DNA of 64,000 nt from Nectonema munidae (lineage: Eukaryota; Nematomorpha; Nectonematoida; Nectonematidae): positions 124,001-188,000 of the forward strand of contig JAUIRK010000908.1 in NCBI GenBank assembly GCA_030549495.1, read 5' to 3'. Shown piece after piece: positions 34,697 to 64,000 of this stretch; positions within the stretch are counted from its first letter, which is position 1, and the number at the start of each line of letters is the position of its first letter. Under the pieces are notes generated by a model. It ran no database searches, was not told the DNA's origin, and saw only the letters and a program-made list of their open reading frames with translations. The position numbers and the translations under genes are program-made.

Positions 34697-36974
34697 TAGT
34701 GTTGAAAAAAAACGAATTTTTCAAAACCGGTTTTTTATCTACCAAAAAATTTATAACCGGTTTTCAAAAAAATTAAAATATTTAAAAAAACTTAATAATT
34801 TTATTTCAAATTCAAGAAAAGAACTAAAATGATTAATAGAATAAAAAAAATATATAAACAATTATCCATTTTAAAAAAAAAACTTTTCAGAAAAGCATAG
34901 AGCATTCAGACTTTTCCGATAGTCTAGTTCTCAAGTTTGAGAGAAACAAACCAGTAGCAAAAAAAGATGTTTCGATTTCAACACTCGTGGGTTTAATAGT
35001 GCTGCTTGATAAATATTTTGAAGTTCATCGCTCTTGATTGACGTTGCTTCGTACATAAGAAACTTGCTGTTCCAATTATCACAGTTGAAGACTTTTTTGG
35101 TGAATTAATTTGTTTTACTTTTCTAAGAAATTCATCATTCATATCCTCGTCTGCAGCGCGTTTTAATGTTTACCCATTATTATCAGAGGTAAAAGTTGGT
35201 TTCGAGGCTTGATGGTTTTCAAAACTCTTTTCAACATGAAACAACTTGTTGAAAATTTCGCTACACGTATTTTTCGCTATCTGCTTGGAGGAATATTAAA
35301 ATGAAGAATTCCTATTTTTTTCTTTTTTAAATTCTTCAATGTTTGCCAAATACTTCATGACTGATATCAATTTCATGTTTCTTTTGGAATCGTTCAAATA
35401 ATCTTTCTCTCAACTATGAAGATATAACGTCTTTGTTTTCATCTAATCTTTTCAAATAAATATTCATCAAAATATCTGCTTTTAGGAGGTTTGCTTCATT
35501 TGAACAAACATAATTAAGAAGCGTTTCCAATGGTTGTAGAGAGTTTTTGAGCTGACTCAATTTTTCCCATTCAACTTCGGTAACAAATTTAGTTGAGGCT
35601 ATCACACGCAATATCTTTGTCACACAGCTTTTCAAGGAACCAAACCTTTCAATCATTCGTAGCAAACTATTCCATCTCGTTTTACAATCCAAAATCAATT
35701 TCACCTCTCTACCATTATTTTCATTCCTCACAAAATCTTAAAACTACTCAACCTTTTTTTTCCTACAAAAAACTTTTCCAATTTCTTAAAAAAAACTATT
35801 TAAAAAACCATTCCCCCGGTTGCTCATTTTTCAAAGGTGACTTTCTAAAAATTTTACAAATTCTCCTGACTTTTTCAATTATATTGAAGAAATCACTGCT
35901 CAAAAGCATGTTTTTACATTCTTCTTCATAATGATTTACTTTAAAACTTGCAGAAACGTCCCTATCATTTTCATCTATTTCTGAATCTGAACTGCTTTCA
36001 GAACTTGCATACTTTGAAATATCACTTTTTCTAGAATACAAGACATCACATACAGCAAGATGTATAATGTAAGCAACACATACTTTATGATAACACTTAA
36101 CATCGCTTCCAAATCTAAGCATTAACGCTGCACTGTCAGTGGTACATCCTACAATGTCATTTTTCATAGATAATGTAAACTCTTTTACTTTTGAATCAAC
36201 TAATTCAATCATTTTGGAAGAATTTAAGGAACTTGTAATTTTCAACATACCCAGACACCAAAAATTTTCGTTGTCATAGAGGTTTAATGTAAGATATCTT
36301 TTGTTTTGGCAAGAAGTAAACTCGTCAATGCTCGTTGAAAATCTACATCCCTTTAAAATTTGGCTTTCAAAGAAGCTTGAAAGTTCCTGTTTCTTTTTCT
36401 CGTAAAAACGAATCGCTAAATTTTTTACACTTGTGTGGGATTTCGGGTGTGGCTTATTATAGGAAATTTTAAATAAGCTTCTTTGAATAAATTCACTATT
36501 AGCAATACAAAAAAAACTTAATCCGTCAATGCTTTGCAGCTTTGAGATTTCCTCTTCAATTGAAGGTTTTATTATAAAACTATCTATCAAAGGCGAACAT
36601 TTCAAGCTACCATATTCGTCTGGGTCAATTGAGTGTATTTTGTTGGTATGCGCTTTTACTAGATGTTGATCCTCCAGAACACTTCAAAGCTTTATTACAA
36701 ACAGTACATTTCGCTGTTTCCTTATCAATTTTTGAAAAACATTTCCAAATTTTAGATTTTGAAGAGGACATTTTAAAAAAAGCTTGGAATTAAACGAATT
36801 AAAAAATAAAATATTAGGCCTTCAAAAATACAGGATGTTAAATGAAATAAAGCTAAAACAAAATTTTTTTGATTTTACTGTAAAAACCGGTTTTCACAAA
36901 CGGTTTTCTGTTTTTTTTTTGAAAAAACAAAACCGGTTAAAACCGATTTTTTTGCAACCGGTTTTTCATCCCTA
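34697..36974 (-). mobile_element. Full-length hAT element with 8-bp target duplication
   Basis: Left end TAGTGTTGAAAA; right end (reverse complement) TAGGGATGAAAA; both subterminal regions repeat ACCGGTTTT-type words. The 8-bp word CTGGAAAG flanks both sides (34689-34696 and 36975-36982), as hAT integration makes. The 2,278-bp interior encodes one transposase on the minus strand, described separately. Identical target duplications suggest a fairly recent insertion, although terminal repeats differ at several bases. Confidence 0.85.
34880..36771 (-). pseudogene. BED-finger hAT transposase, all domains present but frame-broken
   Basis: The minus-strand start is the ATG at 36771 (MSSSKSKIWKCFSK), followed by a BED-type zinc finger, CTVCNKALKCSGG... 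then a His pair in SAHTNKIH. The main frame 36605-35796 holds the RNase H-like core, with FSTSIDEFTSCQNKRYLTLN and CTTDSAALML. Next, 35731-35414 contains LDCKTRWNSLLRMIERF, the conserved TRW block. The C-terminal dimerisation motif is TSVEIETSFFATGLFLSNLR then TRLSEKS at about 34985-34900, matching (P)TS...E..FS.AG....RSRL. Domain content is complete. At least two frame changes and an in-frame stop between 36700 and 35000 prevent translation as one protein. Confidence 0.8.
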
Positions 36975-37097
36975 CTGGAAAGGGTTAAATAGACCATTTT
37001 TCACAAGTACCATTTATTGTATATCATTTTCGATTCATATGATATTCTTTAATTTAATCGGAAACCTGTTTTATTTTATAATTCTTGAAAATTGATT

Positions 37098-37234
37098 TTA
37101 ACTCTTTCATGACCAGTGTATCATATATGATACATAAACAATCCTACCTTCGTCTGCTTTTTCAAATAATTTTGTATATGAATCTTCTGCTTTTTAATAA
37201 ATATCGTCTGATTTTTCTGGTCACGAAACGGTTC
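37098..37234. mobile_element. TTAA-flanked MITE, copy C
   Basis: It starts TTAACTCTTTCATGACCAG, followed at once by the perfect palindrome TGTATCATATATGATACA, and ends CTGGTCACGAAACGGTT with the terminal TTAA mutated. Internal TCGTCTG words are as in copies A, B and D. Confidence 0.75.
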
Positions 37235-38403
37235 ATTTATTTTCCATATGTATTTTATAATTATTTTCGTAAAGAATAAAAATATTGTTCTGAACTTTTT
37301 TCATGTCATCTGGCCCCTAGTGCATAGAGAAAGTATAAAAATATTTGTTAGTTCATACGTTTGATATATCAGAGGTCTGGCAAGACATCCAGGGAGAAAA
37401 CTTCCTAGACCTTATTTTAATAAATAAAAAATTGTAAAATACTGAAAAAACATACTTAAAATAGAAATTTTCAAATAATATTTTACATACATAATGAAAG
37501 CACCATTTTAAAATTCTACACAAAAGTCCGAAACTTTTAACTTTGAAATTGTGGTTTTATTTCATGCAAACTATATGATTGGTTGTAATATTTATGCATA
37601 TTAGTTGGCTTGCAAGCCAACGGTGAGACAAAAAATACGCAGAAAAATCTTGCCAGACTACTTGTATATGTGAATGTTGAAAATGTTACATGTGAAAAAA
37701 TGCCTTAGCAGGAGGCATTACGAGTTTAAATTTGAAAAGCTAAGCGAGAATCATGTTTTTAGCTATCACATAAAATTTCTGGCAAATCGGTTGAAATATA
37801 CATTTTTATTATACTTTGAAAAACGAGGTTTTGGAATGATCGTCTATACACAGTTGACTATCTCTAAACCGGAAATCACTAATGTGTACCTTGGTTAAGC
37901 CGGGACATTGATTATTCCAGAAATCTTTAATTTAGTAAAATTATTGAATGATTGATTCAATTAACAACTGAACTTCTTGAAGGTTTGGAAAAATAAAAGC
38001 TTCATAAAAGAAGAACGAATGCTTCTTTATTAGATAGATAGGTAGATATGTAAGAAATGTTTGAAATAAGGGGTACCATTTTTTTGTAGCCAGCATAACT
38101 AGATAAAAACCAATCATTTTCTCTCTTTTAAAATAGTTTCAGGAAGCTTTAGTTGAGGGGGTGGTGATAGGCTATGTTTTTTCAAAAAAATATTTATTTT
38201 TAAAAGCATTTGACATTTTAAATACACTCCTCATACCACTTTGGTGAGTTAATCAGTTTTTACCCATTTCATCATACCACGTTGCAAATTATTAACAAGA
38301 AATAATCGTTCTATTCACATTAATGTAAGAATGATTATTCATATAGCAAGGTCTCTACGGGATATAAATTTTAGTTTGCTGACTGTGCACTGTTCATTTC
38401 ATA

Positions 38404-38745
38404 CGGGTCAGACTAAATACCCCAAAACATGCCAACATGTCATCTATCATTCCAAAATACTCATAAAACTTAAAAATACTCTGAAATGCTTTAAAACTAT
38501 GAAATCAATGTCTATATATGTCAAAAACCATTAAATATAGGAAATACTTTGAGTACAGCAAAACAAAGAAAAATGTTTCAAAGCATTCCAAAACTCTTTG
38601 AAACGCTTAAAAATGTAGCAAAATGTTTGAAAACTATGAAAATAATTTCCAATTACTTTAATATTAACTATATTAGTACATATATTACACAGTCCTAAAC
38701 ACGAAAAATTTTCAAAACATTTCCTTGTTTTGGGGTGATTAATGT
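38404..38745. mobile_element. Second copy of the CAGACTAAA(C/T)ACCCC MITE
   Basis: Starts GGGTCAGACTAAATACCCCA and ends near TGTTTTGGGGTGATTAAT. The interior has AT-rich AAAAC-spaced repeats, strongly diverged from 16327-16835. The right boundary is approximate. Confidence 0.45.
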
Positions 38746-39465
38746 ATTTGCTATATATTTATTTGTTTTTTAAATATATTTAGAAAAGAGCGCGTCACGA
38801 AGCGTTCGTACAAACTGGTAAAACTTTTGAGTGAAGTGTGTGTGAGTGTATGTGTGGATTACTCACGTGTTGCGTGTGTTCAAGATGTGTATTTTGTCGT
38901 TGTTTATTCGCTAACTCAACTGTTCAAAAATTTTACTTCAATTAAAAATTTTAAACTGATTGTGACAATTATATTCAATTTTTTAAGAATAAATACCTCA
39001 TTATTAGAATTGAATCCAACAAATAACCCGCAATACTAATAGTGAACACTGGTGTTAAGCTCAATCCCCTCTGCAGTAAGTTTTATAAAAGATTCTCGCA
39101 AAAACCCAAGGATTACTCCTCCAACGAAATTACTAACTCTACATAATTTTTCTTCTAATTCTTTTTACCTGTTTTTAGGAGTATATCTTTTTATTTTTAC
39201 TCATAGAATAAAAAACATTTGATTCTGAGTTATGTAGAGACTTTTTAAAAAATTATCCAAAACTCTAAACTTTCTTAAAAAATATGTAATATAAGTTTAA
39301 AAAAGGAAATAACACATGTTCTTTATTTAAGTTTAATGTTATTCATCAACATAATTGGTTATTAAATTTTTTTAAATATTTGGAAGATAGTTTTTTGTTG
39401 TGAGAAGTATTTTGTCGAAAAATTAAATGTCAATTTTTTTTGAATGCTTTGAAGATTTTCGGATT

Positions 39466-40247
39466 TTATGATTGCTTCCAGTCCTTGACCTTTTTAACCA
39501 TTTTTCTATCCGCGATTTTATTTGAAAGATCTTTTAATGTACGATTTTTGCTTTCGTTTCCAGTATTTTCTTCCAAAACGTCTCTCTTTTGATTCTTCTG
39601 AGTTTCGACTCTCAAGCGGTTCTACGGTTAAAATAAATCTTATAAAATTTCATATGAAATTAAATTGCATCCTATTTCAATTTGGTGATCTGTGATAAAA
39701 CCACAGGAATGAAAAGTTAGTGAATTCAGTTATTGCTCAATAAGGTCAATTTTTTGTTACGTCAATATAGTTAATAATTTTTCATTTGTTAAAACAATTA
39801 TTTTATGTTTGTTTTAGTTCGGTTTTCCTTTTTCTCTGTCTTTCCTTGCTTTACAACTTAGAAAATTAATGGGAAAAGACAGCTTTAAGGAATTTCTAAA
39901 ATTAAAAAATTAGTGCACAAAATAGAGAAATGTGAATCAAAAATCCTTTATAGATATGATTTAATTATTATGATTCATCAATAAAAAAGCCTTATTGTAA
40001 AAATGATTTAAGTTAATATTTTTGTTTATATCGAAATTTTTTAGCTCACTTTTTTATCGCTTTGAATTTCAAGCGACACGTAATATATATATTTTACATA
40101 TTTTTGAGCTAGGTTAGTACAACTTTAAAAAAATTTGATAAACGCATGTTAGAATTTATAAACAGTTATTTAAAACAAATAATAAAAATTTACCTCTCCC
40201 ATCTGAACATTTTTTAATAAATCAAGACCAGCATGTTTAAATATACC
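39466..40247 (-). CDS. Last two exons of an unrecognised gene
   Basis: Minus strand. The terminal exon, 39621-39466, follows the acceptor TTAACCGTAG and reads NRLRVETQKNQKRDVLEENT, then GNESKNRTLKDLSNKIADRK and MVKKVKDWKQS, then TAA. The preceding exon ends at 40194 with GAG|GTAAAT and reads KHAGLDLLKNVQMGE. Both boundaries are phase 0, so they join cleanly. Composition is normal for protein: charged and probably helical. The upstream limit is unclear because an inverted-repeat MITE begins at about 40243, and the nearest AG acceptor may lie inside it. I do not recognise the family. Upstream exons should lie right of 40.5 kb. Confidence 0.5.
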
Positions 40248-40470
40248 ATTTTTGGTTCTATTTTGTCATTTTGCAATTCTATTTTGTTCTTTTAGAAATT
40301 CTATTTCAAAAAACACCTGATTATTTAGATAGAATAGAATATAATTGCAAAAGGACAAAATAGAATTGCAAAAAGTCAAAAATAAATTTCCAAAAAGACA
40401 AATTAGAATTGCAAGCAAAAGGACAAAATAGATTTAAAAAGAAAAACTATAACTAAAAATGGCATATATT
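40243..40470. mobile_element. Inverted-repeat MITE built of TTCTATTTTGTC units
   Basis: Left end CCATTTTTGGTTCTATTTTG; right end is its imperfect reverse complement (AACTATAACTAAAAATGG). The units TTCTATTTTGTC.TTTTGCAA and the complement GGACAAAATAGAATTGCAA recur inside. The immediate flanks both contain ATATA. Confidence 0.6.
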
Positions 40471-40479
40471 TGGTCAAAT

Positions 40480-42480
40480 ACGTTTAATTTAGCAATACTC
40501 ATTTGAAAAACTTGTTAAAATTTGAAAAAGTTTACGCTTAAAAAAAAATAAACGCTTAAAATAGGTATGAAACCCTATGCATAATGCAGGAATTTTTTTT
40601 GATTAGGACTATATTGTTTATGTTTTAATTTGACTGATTTAATTTTCTCAGGGGTCAGATCAAATCGTACAAAAAGCAACTCGCATAAAATCACGTTTAC
40701 CAACTCATCATATCAATTGAGTTAGTTAGTTAACCAGTTAATTATTTAATTATTTAATTAACTAGTTGGCTAGTTAGACTCGGTATTACATATGCAGTAA
40801 GTTTGTTAGTATGACATAGTATTCGTGTGAGTTGGTAATGCAAGTTGGTGCGAATTCACTGTAAACTCTTGACTGTATGGAAACGTTAGCGATTTCCAAT
40901 CTCAACAATGATGTAACTGAGTCAACGACAAATAATTTTTAAGGGCTTTCCCAAGTTTGGAAATTACAGCAAGGGATGTGGCAAAATACATTTAACCTCA
41001 CATGAATCCATCAGGCAGTATATCTCAATAATACATATAAAAGCAGGAAACTCTTGTCACTTTTTTCCTCGTTTTTCTGCTCTCACCCCCGCCCTCGCAT
41101 CAAAAGACGCGATGCTGGGAAAACTCATGTGAAATTGGAATATTTTTGCGTGTTTATGCTAGAACCCTAAAAGCGTCTGGATTGCCTTCTAGACTTTTTT
41201 ACTGCATTTGATTAAATAAATCTTAGTCAAAAGCAAAGTAGTCTCTCTCAAAGAGAGGAGAGAAAAAACTAAGCAAATCATTAAACAATAGCGAAATTTT
41301 ATTTGATGTAGAAAGTAAATGGGAATGATATCAAAAAATTTCCGTAAAAAAAGGGAGGCAAGGATCACATGGTCAAATGAATGCCACAGTGCAGTACTAT
41401 GTCTAGTTAAGCGATTGATTATTATTTAAAACCAACGTATTTTTAGCTAAACGCGCTTGATTGCAGAAAAAGCAGACACTGTAATTTGATATCAAAGTAC
41501 TTACCTAAAAATCCTCATAAAAACGATAGTGATTAACATATTCTTAGATATAAAAGAAGAGCTGTGAAGTCAGAATATGCATAAATGGAGTTGCAGTCGA
41601 AAAATTACAAATAAGAGAAGTCGGAGGTGAAAAATTAAAGATAAGTGGAGTCAGAGCCGGATTTGCAAAATGTTTTCCAAATCCACAACCTGGAAAAAGG
41701 CAACCAAAAATAATACTAGTATTTTAATATTATATATAAAGTATTTCAACACTCAATAAAACAACGCTAAGAAATCTATGATATGCATAAAAACTTTTAG
41801 AACATACTGTCTCGACGTATCAATTTTTTTACTAGTGAATCATTTAGTTATTAAAATCAAAAAAAGATAGAAAAAAAAGTCTAACTAAATATTTCCGCGC
41901 GAACTTTTATTATGGAAAGATCAAACTTATGAATTGTATTAAGATAAATTAGGCAATCTGTGCGTGTAAATAGTCGATTTCAAAGCGATTTGTGAGAGGA
42001 ATGGACAAACATTGGGAAAAATGAATAATGGATGGTGTAAAGATCAAATTTTAGAATTTTGAAAGAACAATTTAGAGTCAATTTTTTCAAAGTTAATCAA
42101 AATTTTTAATACTGTTACGACTTTTTTCAACTATTTTGATTCCATCTAACTACCAAAATTAGACTACCAGTAGGATTGCTAGATGCCCGAGTTTTGCGAG
42201 ATTGTGCCTACATTTTGAAACATAATAAAAGAATCCATATAGAAGAATCCTGATTCTTCATTTGCTAATTTTGTAATCCCAAAAAAAGAGGTAGATCCAA
42301 ATATGATTTAAGTATTATATTTTTTAGTATAAAAAAATTCTATTTTACTTTCAATCCATTTTTCATATTAATCATTCTTTGTCAGCAATAAAAAAATTTG
42401 TGCTTGACTTTTTTGAGACCTATTTTGTCCTGTTGATTCGTTAAAATTTGACAACCATAAAATGGCACTTGCATTTTAGT
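40480..42480. other. AT-rich stretch between two minus-strand genes
   Basis: A short GC-richer patch at 41070-41125 (CCCCCGCCCTCGCATCAAAA region) is notable. No exon could be supported there. Around 41580-41670 the phrase ATAA.TGGAGT.GGAG is loosely repeated. Confidence 0.4.
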
Positions 42481-42487
42481 TAAATGA

Positions 42488-59962
<17,475 letters not shown>

Positions 59963-59969
59963 CTAATTT

Positions 59970-61555
59970 TATTTTTAAAAAATTAGTCCATTTTTCATAG
60001 AAAAAATAAAATCATAAAAATAATGATAATTCTTGAATAATTTTTTTCAAAAATTTATACTCATTTGCATAATAAAAATATTTCATCAAATTTAATTCTA
60101 TTTTGCAAAAAACAACTTTGCATACATAATTGCTTGAAATTTTTTTAATTTTATTCCTAATTTTTTTATAGAAACAAATGTGTCAAAAATCAAGACATTG
60201 AGAATTTGAAAATTTTAATTGCAAACATCATTTTAAAAGATTTTATATTTTAGAAGTATCAATTCTCCATAAATTGGTGTAAAATTTTTTTAAACTTCGG
60301 AGTAAAATTTCCTACTAAAAAGTTAAGTCGAATTCATAATCAAATATGTTTGAATTCTAATCATTTCTGAAAGAAGATTAAATAGACTTCAAACTTTCAA
60401 ACAGAAAAAAGGATGCTTTGAGCTTGGCTTGATTCTAAGGATCTCGATATGATGATCACGATCATCTTCTAAGTTTAAAATTGTTTTGTCGTAAATAGCT
60501 CTCAAAAAAGTTCAAAGATCCTACTTCTTTGAAGAACAACGACCATCAGCGAATTTATTTATTTTAGAATTTTATGGAATTAAAGTGCAAATCATTTGAT
60601 AAGTAAATTTTCATGGTTCAACTAAATTAAATGAAATACTGAATACTTAAATTATGATAGTTCCAATGATGTTTCCAAAATTTCCGACCATTTTCCAACT
60701 TCTATTATGTTTGAAAACTTTTGTTCATTTCATTACTTTTCATGCTGCCTATGTGAAAGGTAAAGAAGGAGTTTTCAGTATGCGAAACACTTCGGCCTTT
60801 TTACATACTAGACATAATGCTTTTACTTCTTTATACAGCATATTTGACTTTGATGAGATTTTTCTGTTTTTGAATCGCTTCAAAACCACCATTCATTTTT
60901 CTTTTTCATTTTTAAAAGAAAAATTCTTAAACTTTTTCTAAGTAAAGAGTTTTTGTTTTGAGAAGGCGTAGGTAGACTATCTCTTTACAAGAAACAAAAG
61001 CCTTTTTCTATCTCTGTAAATACTGGACTTTATAAAGAAAGGGATTTTTGAAGTTAAAGTGAATTTTTTCGATTACAAGTTAAATAAGGATAGAAAAAAG
61101 AATTGCAAAACTGAAATTTGTGCAGCTGAATTAATTTATTTATTTTTGTGCTAACGAATTTGGGTGTAAAGACAAACCACGTTAATCCGAACAGAACATT
61201 AAAAAAAATTATTCGGGTGATGAATTTATCCGGTTTGTGACAAATAAATCATTTTGGCATTAAATTTTACGTTAATATAATAGCACAATATAACGTAAAT
61301 ATTATGAATATAACTCAAATTTTTCGACAAAAACATTAAATGCTCGATTATTTTCATTTAAAAAAAAGGTTACTCTTTTTATCTTTGGCGTATTCAAAGG
61401 TAGAAAGCAAAGGATAAATTTTTTTTATACGGAAAATGAAGGATCCAGATTAATCTAGTTCGGATCTACGATGATTGGCTGTTGTTTTTTTTAACTAAAT
61501 CGAGTGTAACATCATGTAGTTTCGCGTTTATTGATTGTACTGTTTCTTTTGTTCC
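59970..61555. other. Right of the PLC gamma exons: AT-rich, no supported gene
   Basis: A plus-strand frame at 60654-60941 is Phe-rich and not recognised. A minus-strand stretch near 60520-60400 is discussed under rejected items. A weak inverted pair around 61180 and 61470 (TTAATCCGAAC / GTTCGGATC) hints at a decayed MITE. Confidence 0.35.
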
Positions 61556-61559
61556 TCAT

Positions 61560-61935
61560 AGTTTTTATAATGAAGCTTTGGTTTTGAATGGATCTATTCA
61601 CAGCACTTTTCTCTCTTAAGAATTTAAAATCCCCTGCCTATGACAAGATTAAAGGGCATTTTATGTGTCATTATTTATCCCATATTTCCAAGTTTTTATT
61701 CTACCTCTTTAATCTTTCTTGGCTTTCCAGTATTTTTCCCCTAATTGTCAAGTCATATATGTGGTTCTGCTAATTTTTAAAAATGGTGAATCTCCAGATG
61801 CAATGGTAATTATCATCCCATTTCAATTATTTAAAATTTTTCAAATTTTTTGAAAGGATGTTTCATAAATTAATCAAATTTACCGAAAATGTTCATTTTT
61901 TGCACTCGTTAATTACTTTTCTCTTTTGCTCGCTT
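61560..61935 (+). pseudogene. LINE reverse transcriptase fragment
   Basis: The frame at 61588 reads LFTALFSLKNLKSPAYDKI, the I..L+..KSPG.D.I start of non-LTR reverse transcriptases. It continues as LFYLFNLSWLSSIFP (lfN.S...G.FP), then in other frames the YHPIS-like and FFERMFHKLIKF (F.K..E....RL..F) blocks. The fragment holds only RT fingers, is truncated on both sides and frame-broken. Confidence 0.65.
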
Positions 61936-61939
61936 GACT

Positions 61940-64000
61940 GAACAGTGAACATGCCATGCTGAATCTATTTCTTGATATTTCCTAGCATCATCCACAAGCG
62001 AACCTTTATGTACGTTTCGAGTCGACAGAATACTTTTCATCATCCATTTGATCTTCTCCTTGCATATTTCTTTTTATAAAATTGCAATTTACCAATGTTT
62101 TTTCCATACTCTAACTCTTTCTTCTCCTTTCGTTTCAATAAAAATAAATCTGTATAAAAATTATTTGCTTTTTTTGATTAGGTGGCTTCGCCTAGATTTC
62201 TATTTATCTCTTTAAGTGGTATTAATCTTATTGTTAGAGTAATCAACGTTAAATCATCAAGTTTGACTAAAAATAAAATCATATAATAATAATAATGTTA
62301 GAAAATTATTAAATTTTTTTTTTGGATAAGTTGTCTACAAATTGATTTCTAATAATCTCATTTAGTTGTGTTATATTTAAGTGTTTTATATTTAGACAAA
62401 CTGGCATTAATGTTTTAAGCGATTTTGTTATAAATGACTGCAATGTCATTTATATTTTCAGAAAATGGGACTTTTTAGATGTAGTTAATTTTTAAAAAAA
62501 TTCAGGTAACTTATAATGTCCTTTTTTGAACTGAATGAGGAGCCGAGAAGATATTGCAAGAAAATGATTTAGAATAAAACAAAAAAATATCAAAGTAATT
62601 ATATTCAATAGAAGTGGAAGAATAGTGAGCCATACTATTCTATATAGGACTCATAAATTGAAAATTTGAAGTAAAAAGTTATAGATATTTGTGTTGCAGT
62701 ATAGAAAAAAGTAAAACAAATGATGGAGATGAGAAAAGAAAAATCAACTTGAAAAAGACACTTATTTGAAGAAACAAGAAATGGCTTTGAGTCGATAAAA
62801 TGGTGCTATGTAAATCGACCCAAGAAAGTTTAATTCAGAAAATTGCCCCTACACTGAGAAAAAAACTAGTTATTATTACACATTTGATTTGTTTCCTATC
62901 TTCAGATACTTGTAAATAAACTATTTACAAATGATCTTAGTAAAAGAACTACTACCACTATGTAGGGAAATCAAGATATTCATTTACATATGATGAGTTA
63001 TTTTCAATATATAGTTCTCATGTAACACACTCTATTATCAGAAGGAAGGTAAATAATATGTCTACATACATTAACAATGACATCATAAGAAGGCAAAAGA
63101 ATAGAAAAGGAGGGCACTGCATCATTGATATCATCATTATATATTCATATGGGTTGTTTCAGAGTTCTAATGCAACTTTAATATGATGTAATATGTCTAC
63201 ATAGAGGTGAAACCAATCATCTTTAAGTTTTCAATTATCGTAGTTGTTTCCAATTTCATTATCCCTTCCAAATCCCTTTTTTCAATACCAAGTCACTTTA
63301 AACTTCCAAATTGAACAAAATTTAAAAAGGCAGAACGGAATAAGAAAGTGGTCAAGATAAAAATGGATATAATGTTTGCAAATAGAAGAAAGAATTAAGT
63401 TAAGCAAAAAAAGAAAAGATTTCTTCAGCACTCGAGAATCTTCCATTCTTTACTCAAACTAATGAAGTAAAGCCTTATTTTTTTAATTGAATTAAAATGG
63501 TTATATTTTCTGCTTTTTAGATTCTACAAAAATTCCAACGTTTGAACCAAACATCTCAAATAAAAATATTTTACTTGTTGCAACCGTAAACATTGAAAAA
63601 TATCAGCGTACTATATTAAAATGACAAAAAATAAGAAGAAATTTACAGGATATATTGAAATCATTTCATTGTGGAACAATAAAAAGACTGTTTCAAAAAA
63701 AGGTATTAAAAGATCTTTACTATTTATTTATTTATTTACAGATGTTTTTGATTCTTTGATTATGAGTTTCATCCCATTACTCTTCAACGAAAGCTATATG
63801 AGACAAAAATGATTTATGAGAATATTGGAGTAACTCCTGCGATTGCCGGCGCTCTTATGATCATCGCCATGTGTACACTCTTATTCTTATTTTTTTTCTT
63901 TATGTATTATTAATGAAGGAGTAATTAAGTTATTGGCTGATTTTGAAAAGAGCAGTTCGCTTTTTAATTTGTGAATTGAACAAACTTATTTTTACTAATT
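61940..64000. other. AT-rich right end of the window
   Basis: No confident gene. At 63740-63912 plus-strand frames include FDYEFHPITLQRKLYETKMI then YENIGVTPAIAGALMIIAM and a poly-Phe hydrophobic end. This could be a membrane-protein exon end or a relic, but no in-frame acceptor was found. Confidence 0.35.

Larger units (their letters stand above)
36983..39460. other. Intergenic stretch with MITEs, no gene recognised
   Basis: Contains TTAA MITE copy C and the MITE start at 38404, listed separately. A GT-rich run at 38837-38900 gives a Cys/Val-rich open frame that looks like low complexity. Nothing else was supported. Confidence 0.4.

Noticed and set aside
60400-60525. Minus-strand stretch reading RAIYDKTILNLEDDRDHHIE, faintly like the start of the PLC gamma split PH domain (ILYLEDP.NHEW)
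   Set aside because: Order on the strand fits, but the conserved Trp and following strand are absent, no phase-consistent junction was found, and the missing N-SH2 first exon is not between it and 59962.

Overview
This is a very AT-rich, intron-bearing animal genome segment that carries two recognisable host genes embedded in a dense transposon graveyard. The host genes are a glycogen-targeting protein phosphatase 1 subunit and a phospholipase C gamma, both metazoan families, and both are strongly diverged. The organism is probably a fast-evolving invertebrate. A parasitic copepod-like arthropod would fit the abundance of hAT elements of the GTF2I-repeat/ZBED5 type, but this is inference and not proven by the sequence.

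Layout. 1-8.3 kb: AT-rich DNA with a hAT element that carries an alpha-tubulin fragment (1364-1948), a hAT transposase scrap, a SINE, a LINE fragment, two abutting tandem arrays (4131-5234 and 5259-5630) and another hAT remnant. 8365-22220 (+): a seven-exon PPP1R3-type gene whose C-terminal exons encode the RVxF PP1-docking site and a complete CBM21 glycogen-binding domain. Its 7 kb second intron holds a near-complete but broken hAT transposase (12.0-13.5 kb) and inverted-repeat elements. 22.2-39.4 kb: mostly mobile DNA, including hAT, pogo/Tigger and piggyBac remnants, hAT MITEs with long C or G runs, and a 2.3 kb hAT element with an exact 8-bp target duplication (34697-36974). 39466-40247 (-): the last exons of an unrecognised gene. 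42488-59962 (-): thirteen exons of a phospholipase C gamma gene from the middle of the N-terminal SH2 domain to the stop codon. The PH/EF/X-domain half must lie beyond the right edge or be unrecognised. The introns of this gene contain a foldback element with SINE halves, a GATA microsatellite of about 740 bp, and MULE, pogo and hAT remnants. 60-64 kb: AT-rich, with a LINE reverse-transcriptase fragment.

All exon junctions proposed for the two main genes keep reading phase across every intron, and the joined proteins follow the family domain order. This is the main support for the models. Neither gene was checked against transcripts or databases. No LTR retroelement, Polinton, endogenous virus, rRNA, canonical tRNA or CRISPR array was seen.

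The most interesting items are: (1) a hAT element with a captured, intron-free alpha-tubulin segment; (2) a TTAA-flanked MITE family in which a near-terminal palindrome keeps its symmetry while its sequence changes from copy to copy; (3) a 1 kb foldback whose arms both contain the same SINE; (4) an unassigned folded GC-rich island at 48.45-48.55 kb; and (5) the divergent PLC gamma, with a 37-nt exon and apparently altered SH2, SH3 and regulatory-tyrosine signatures.
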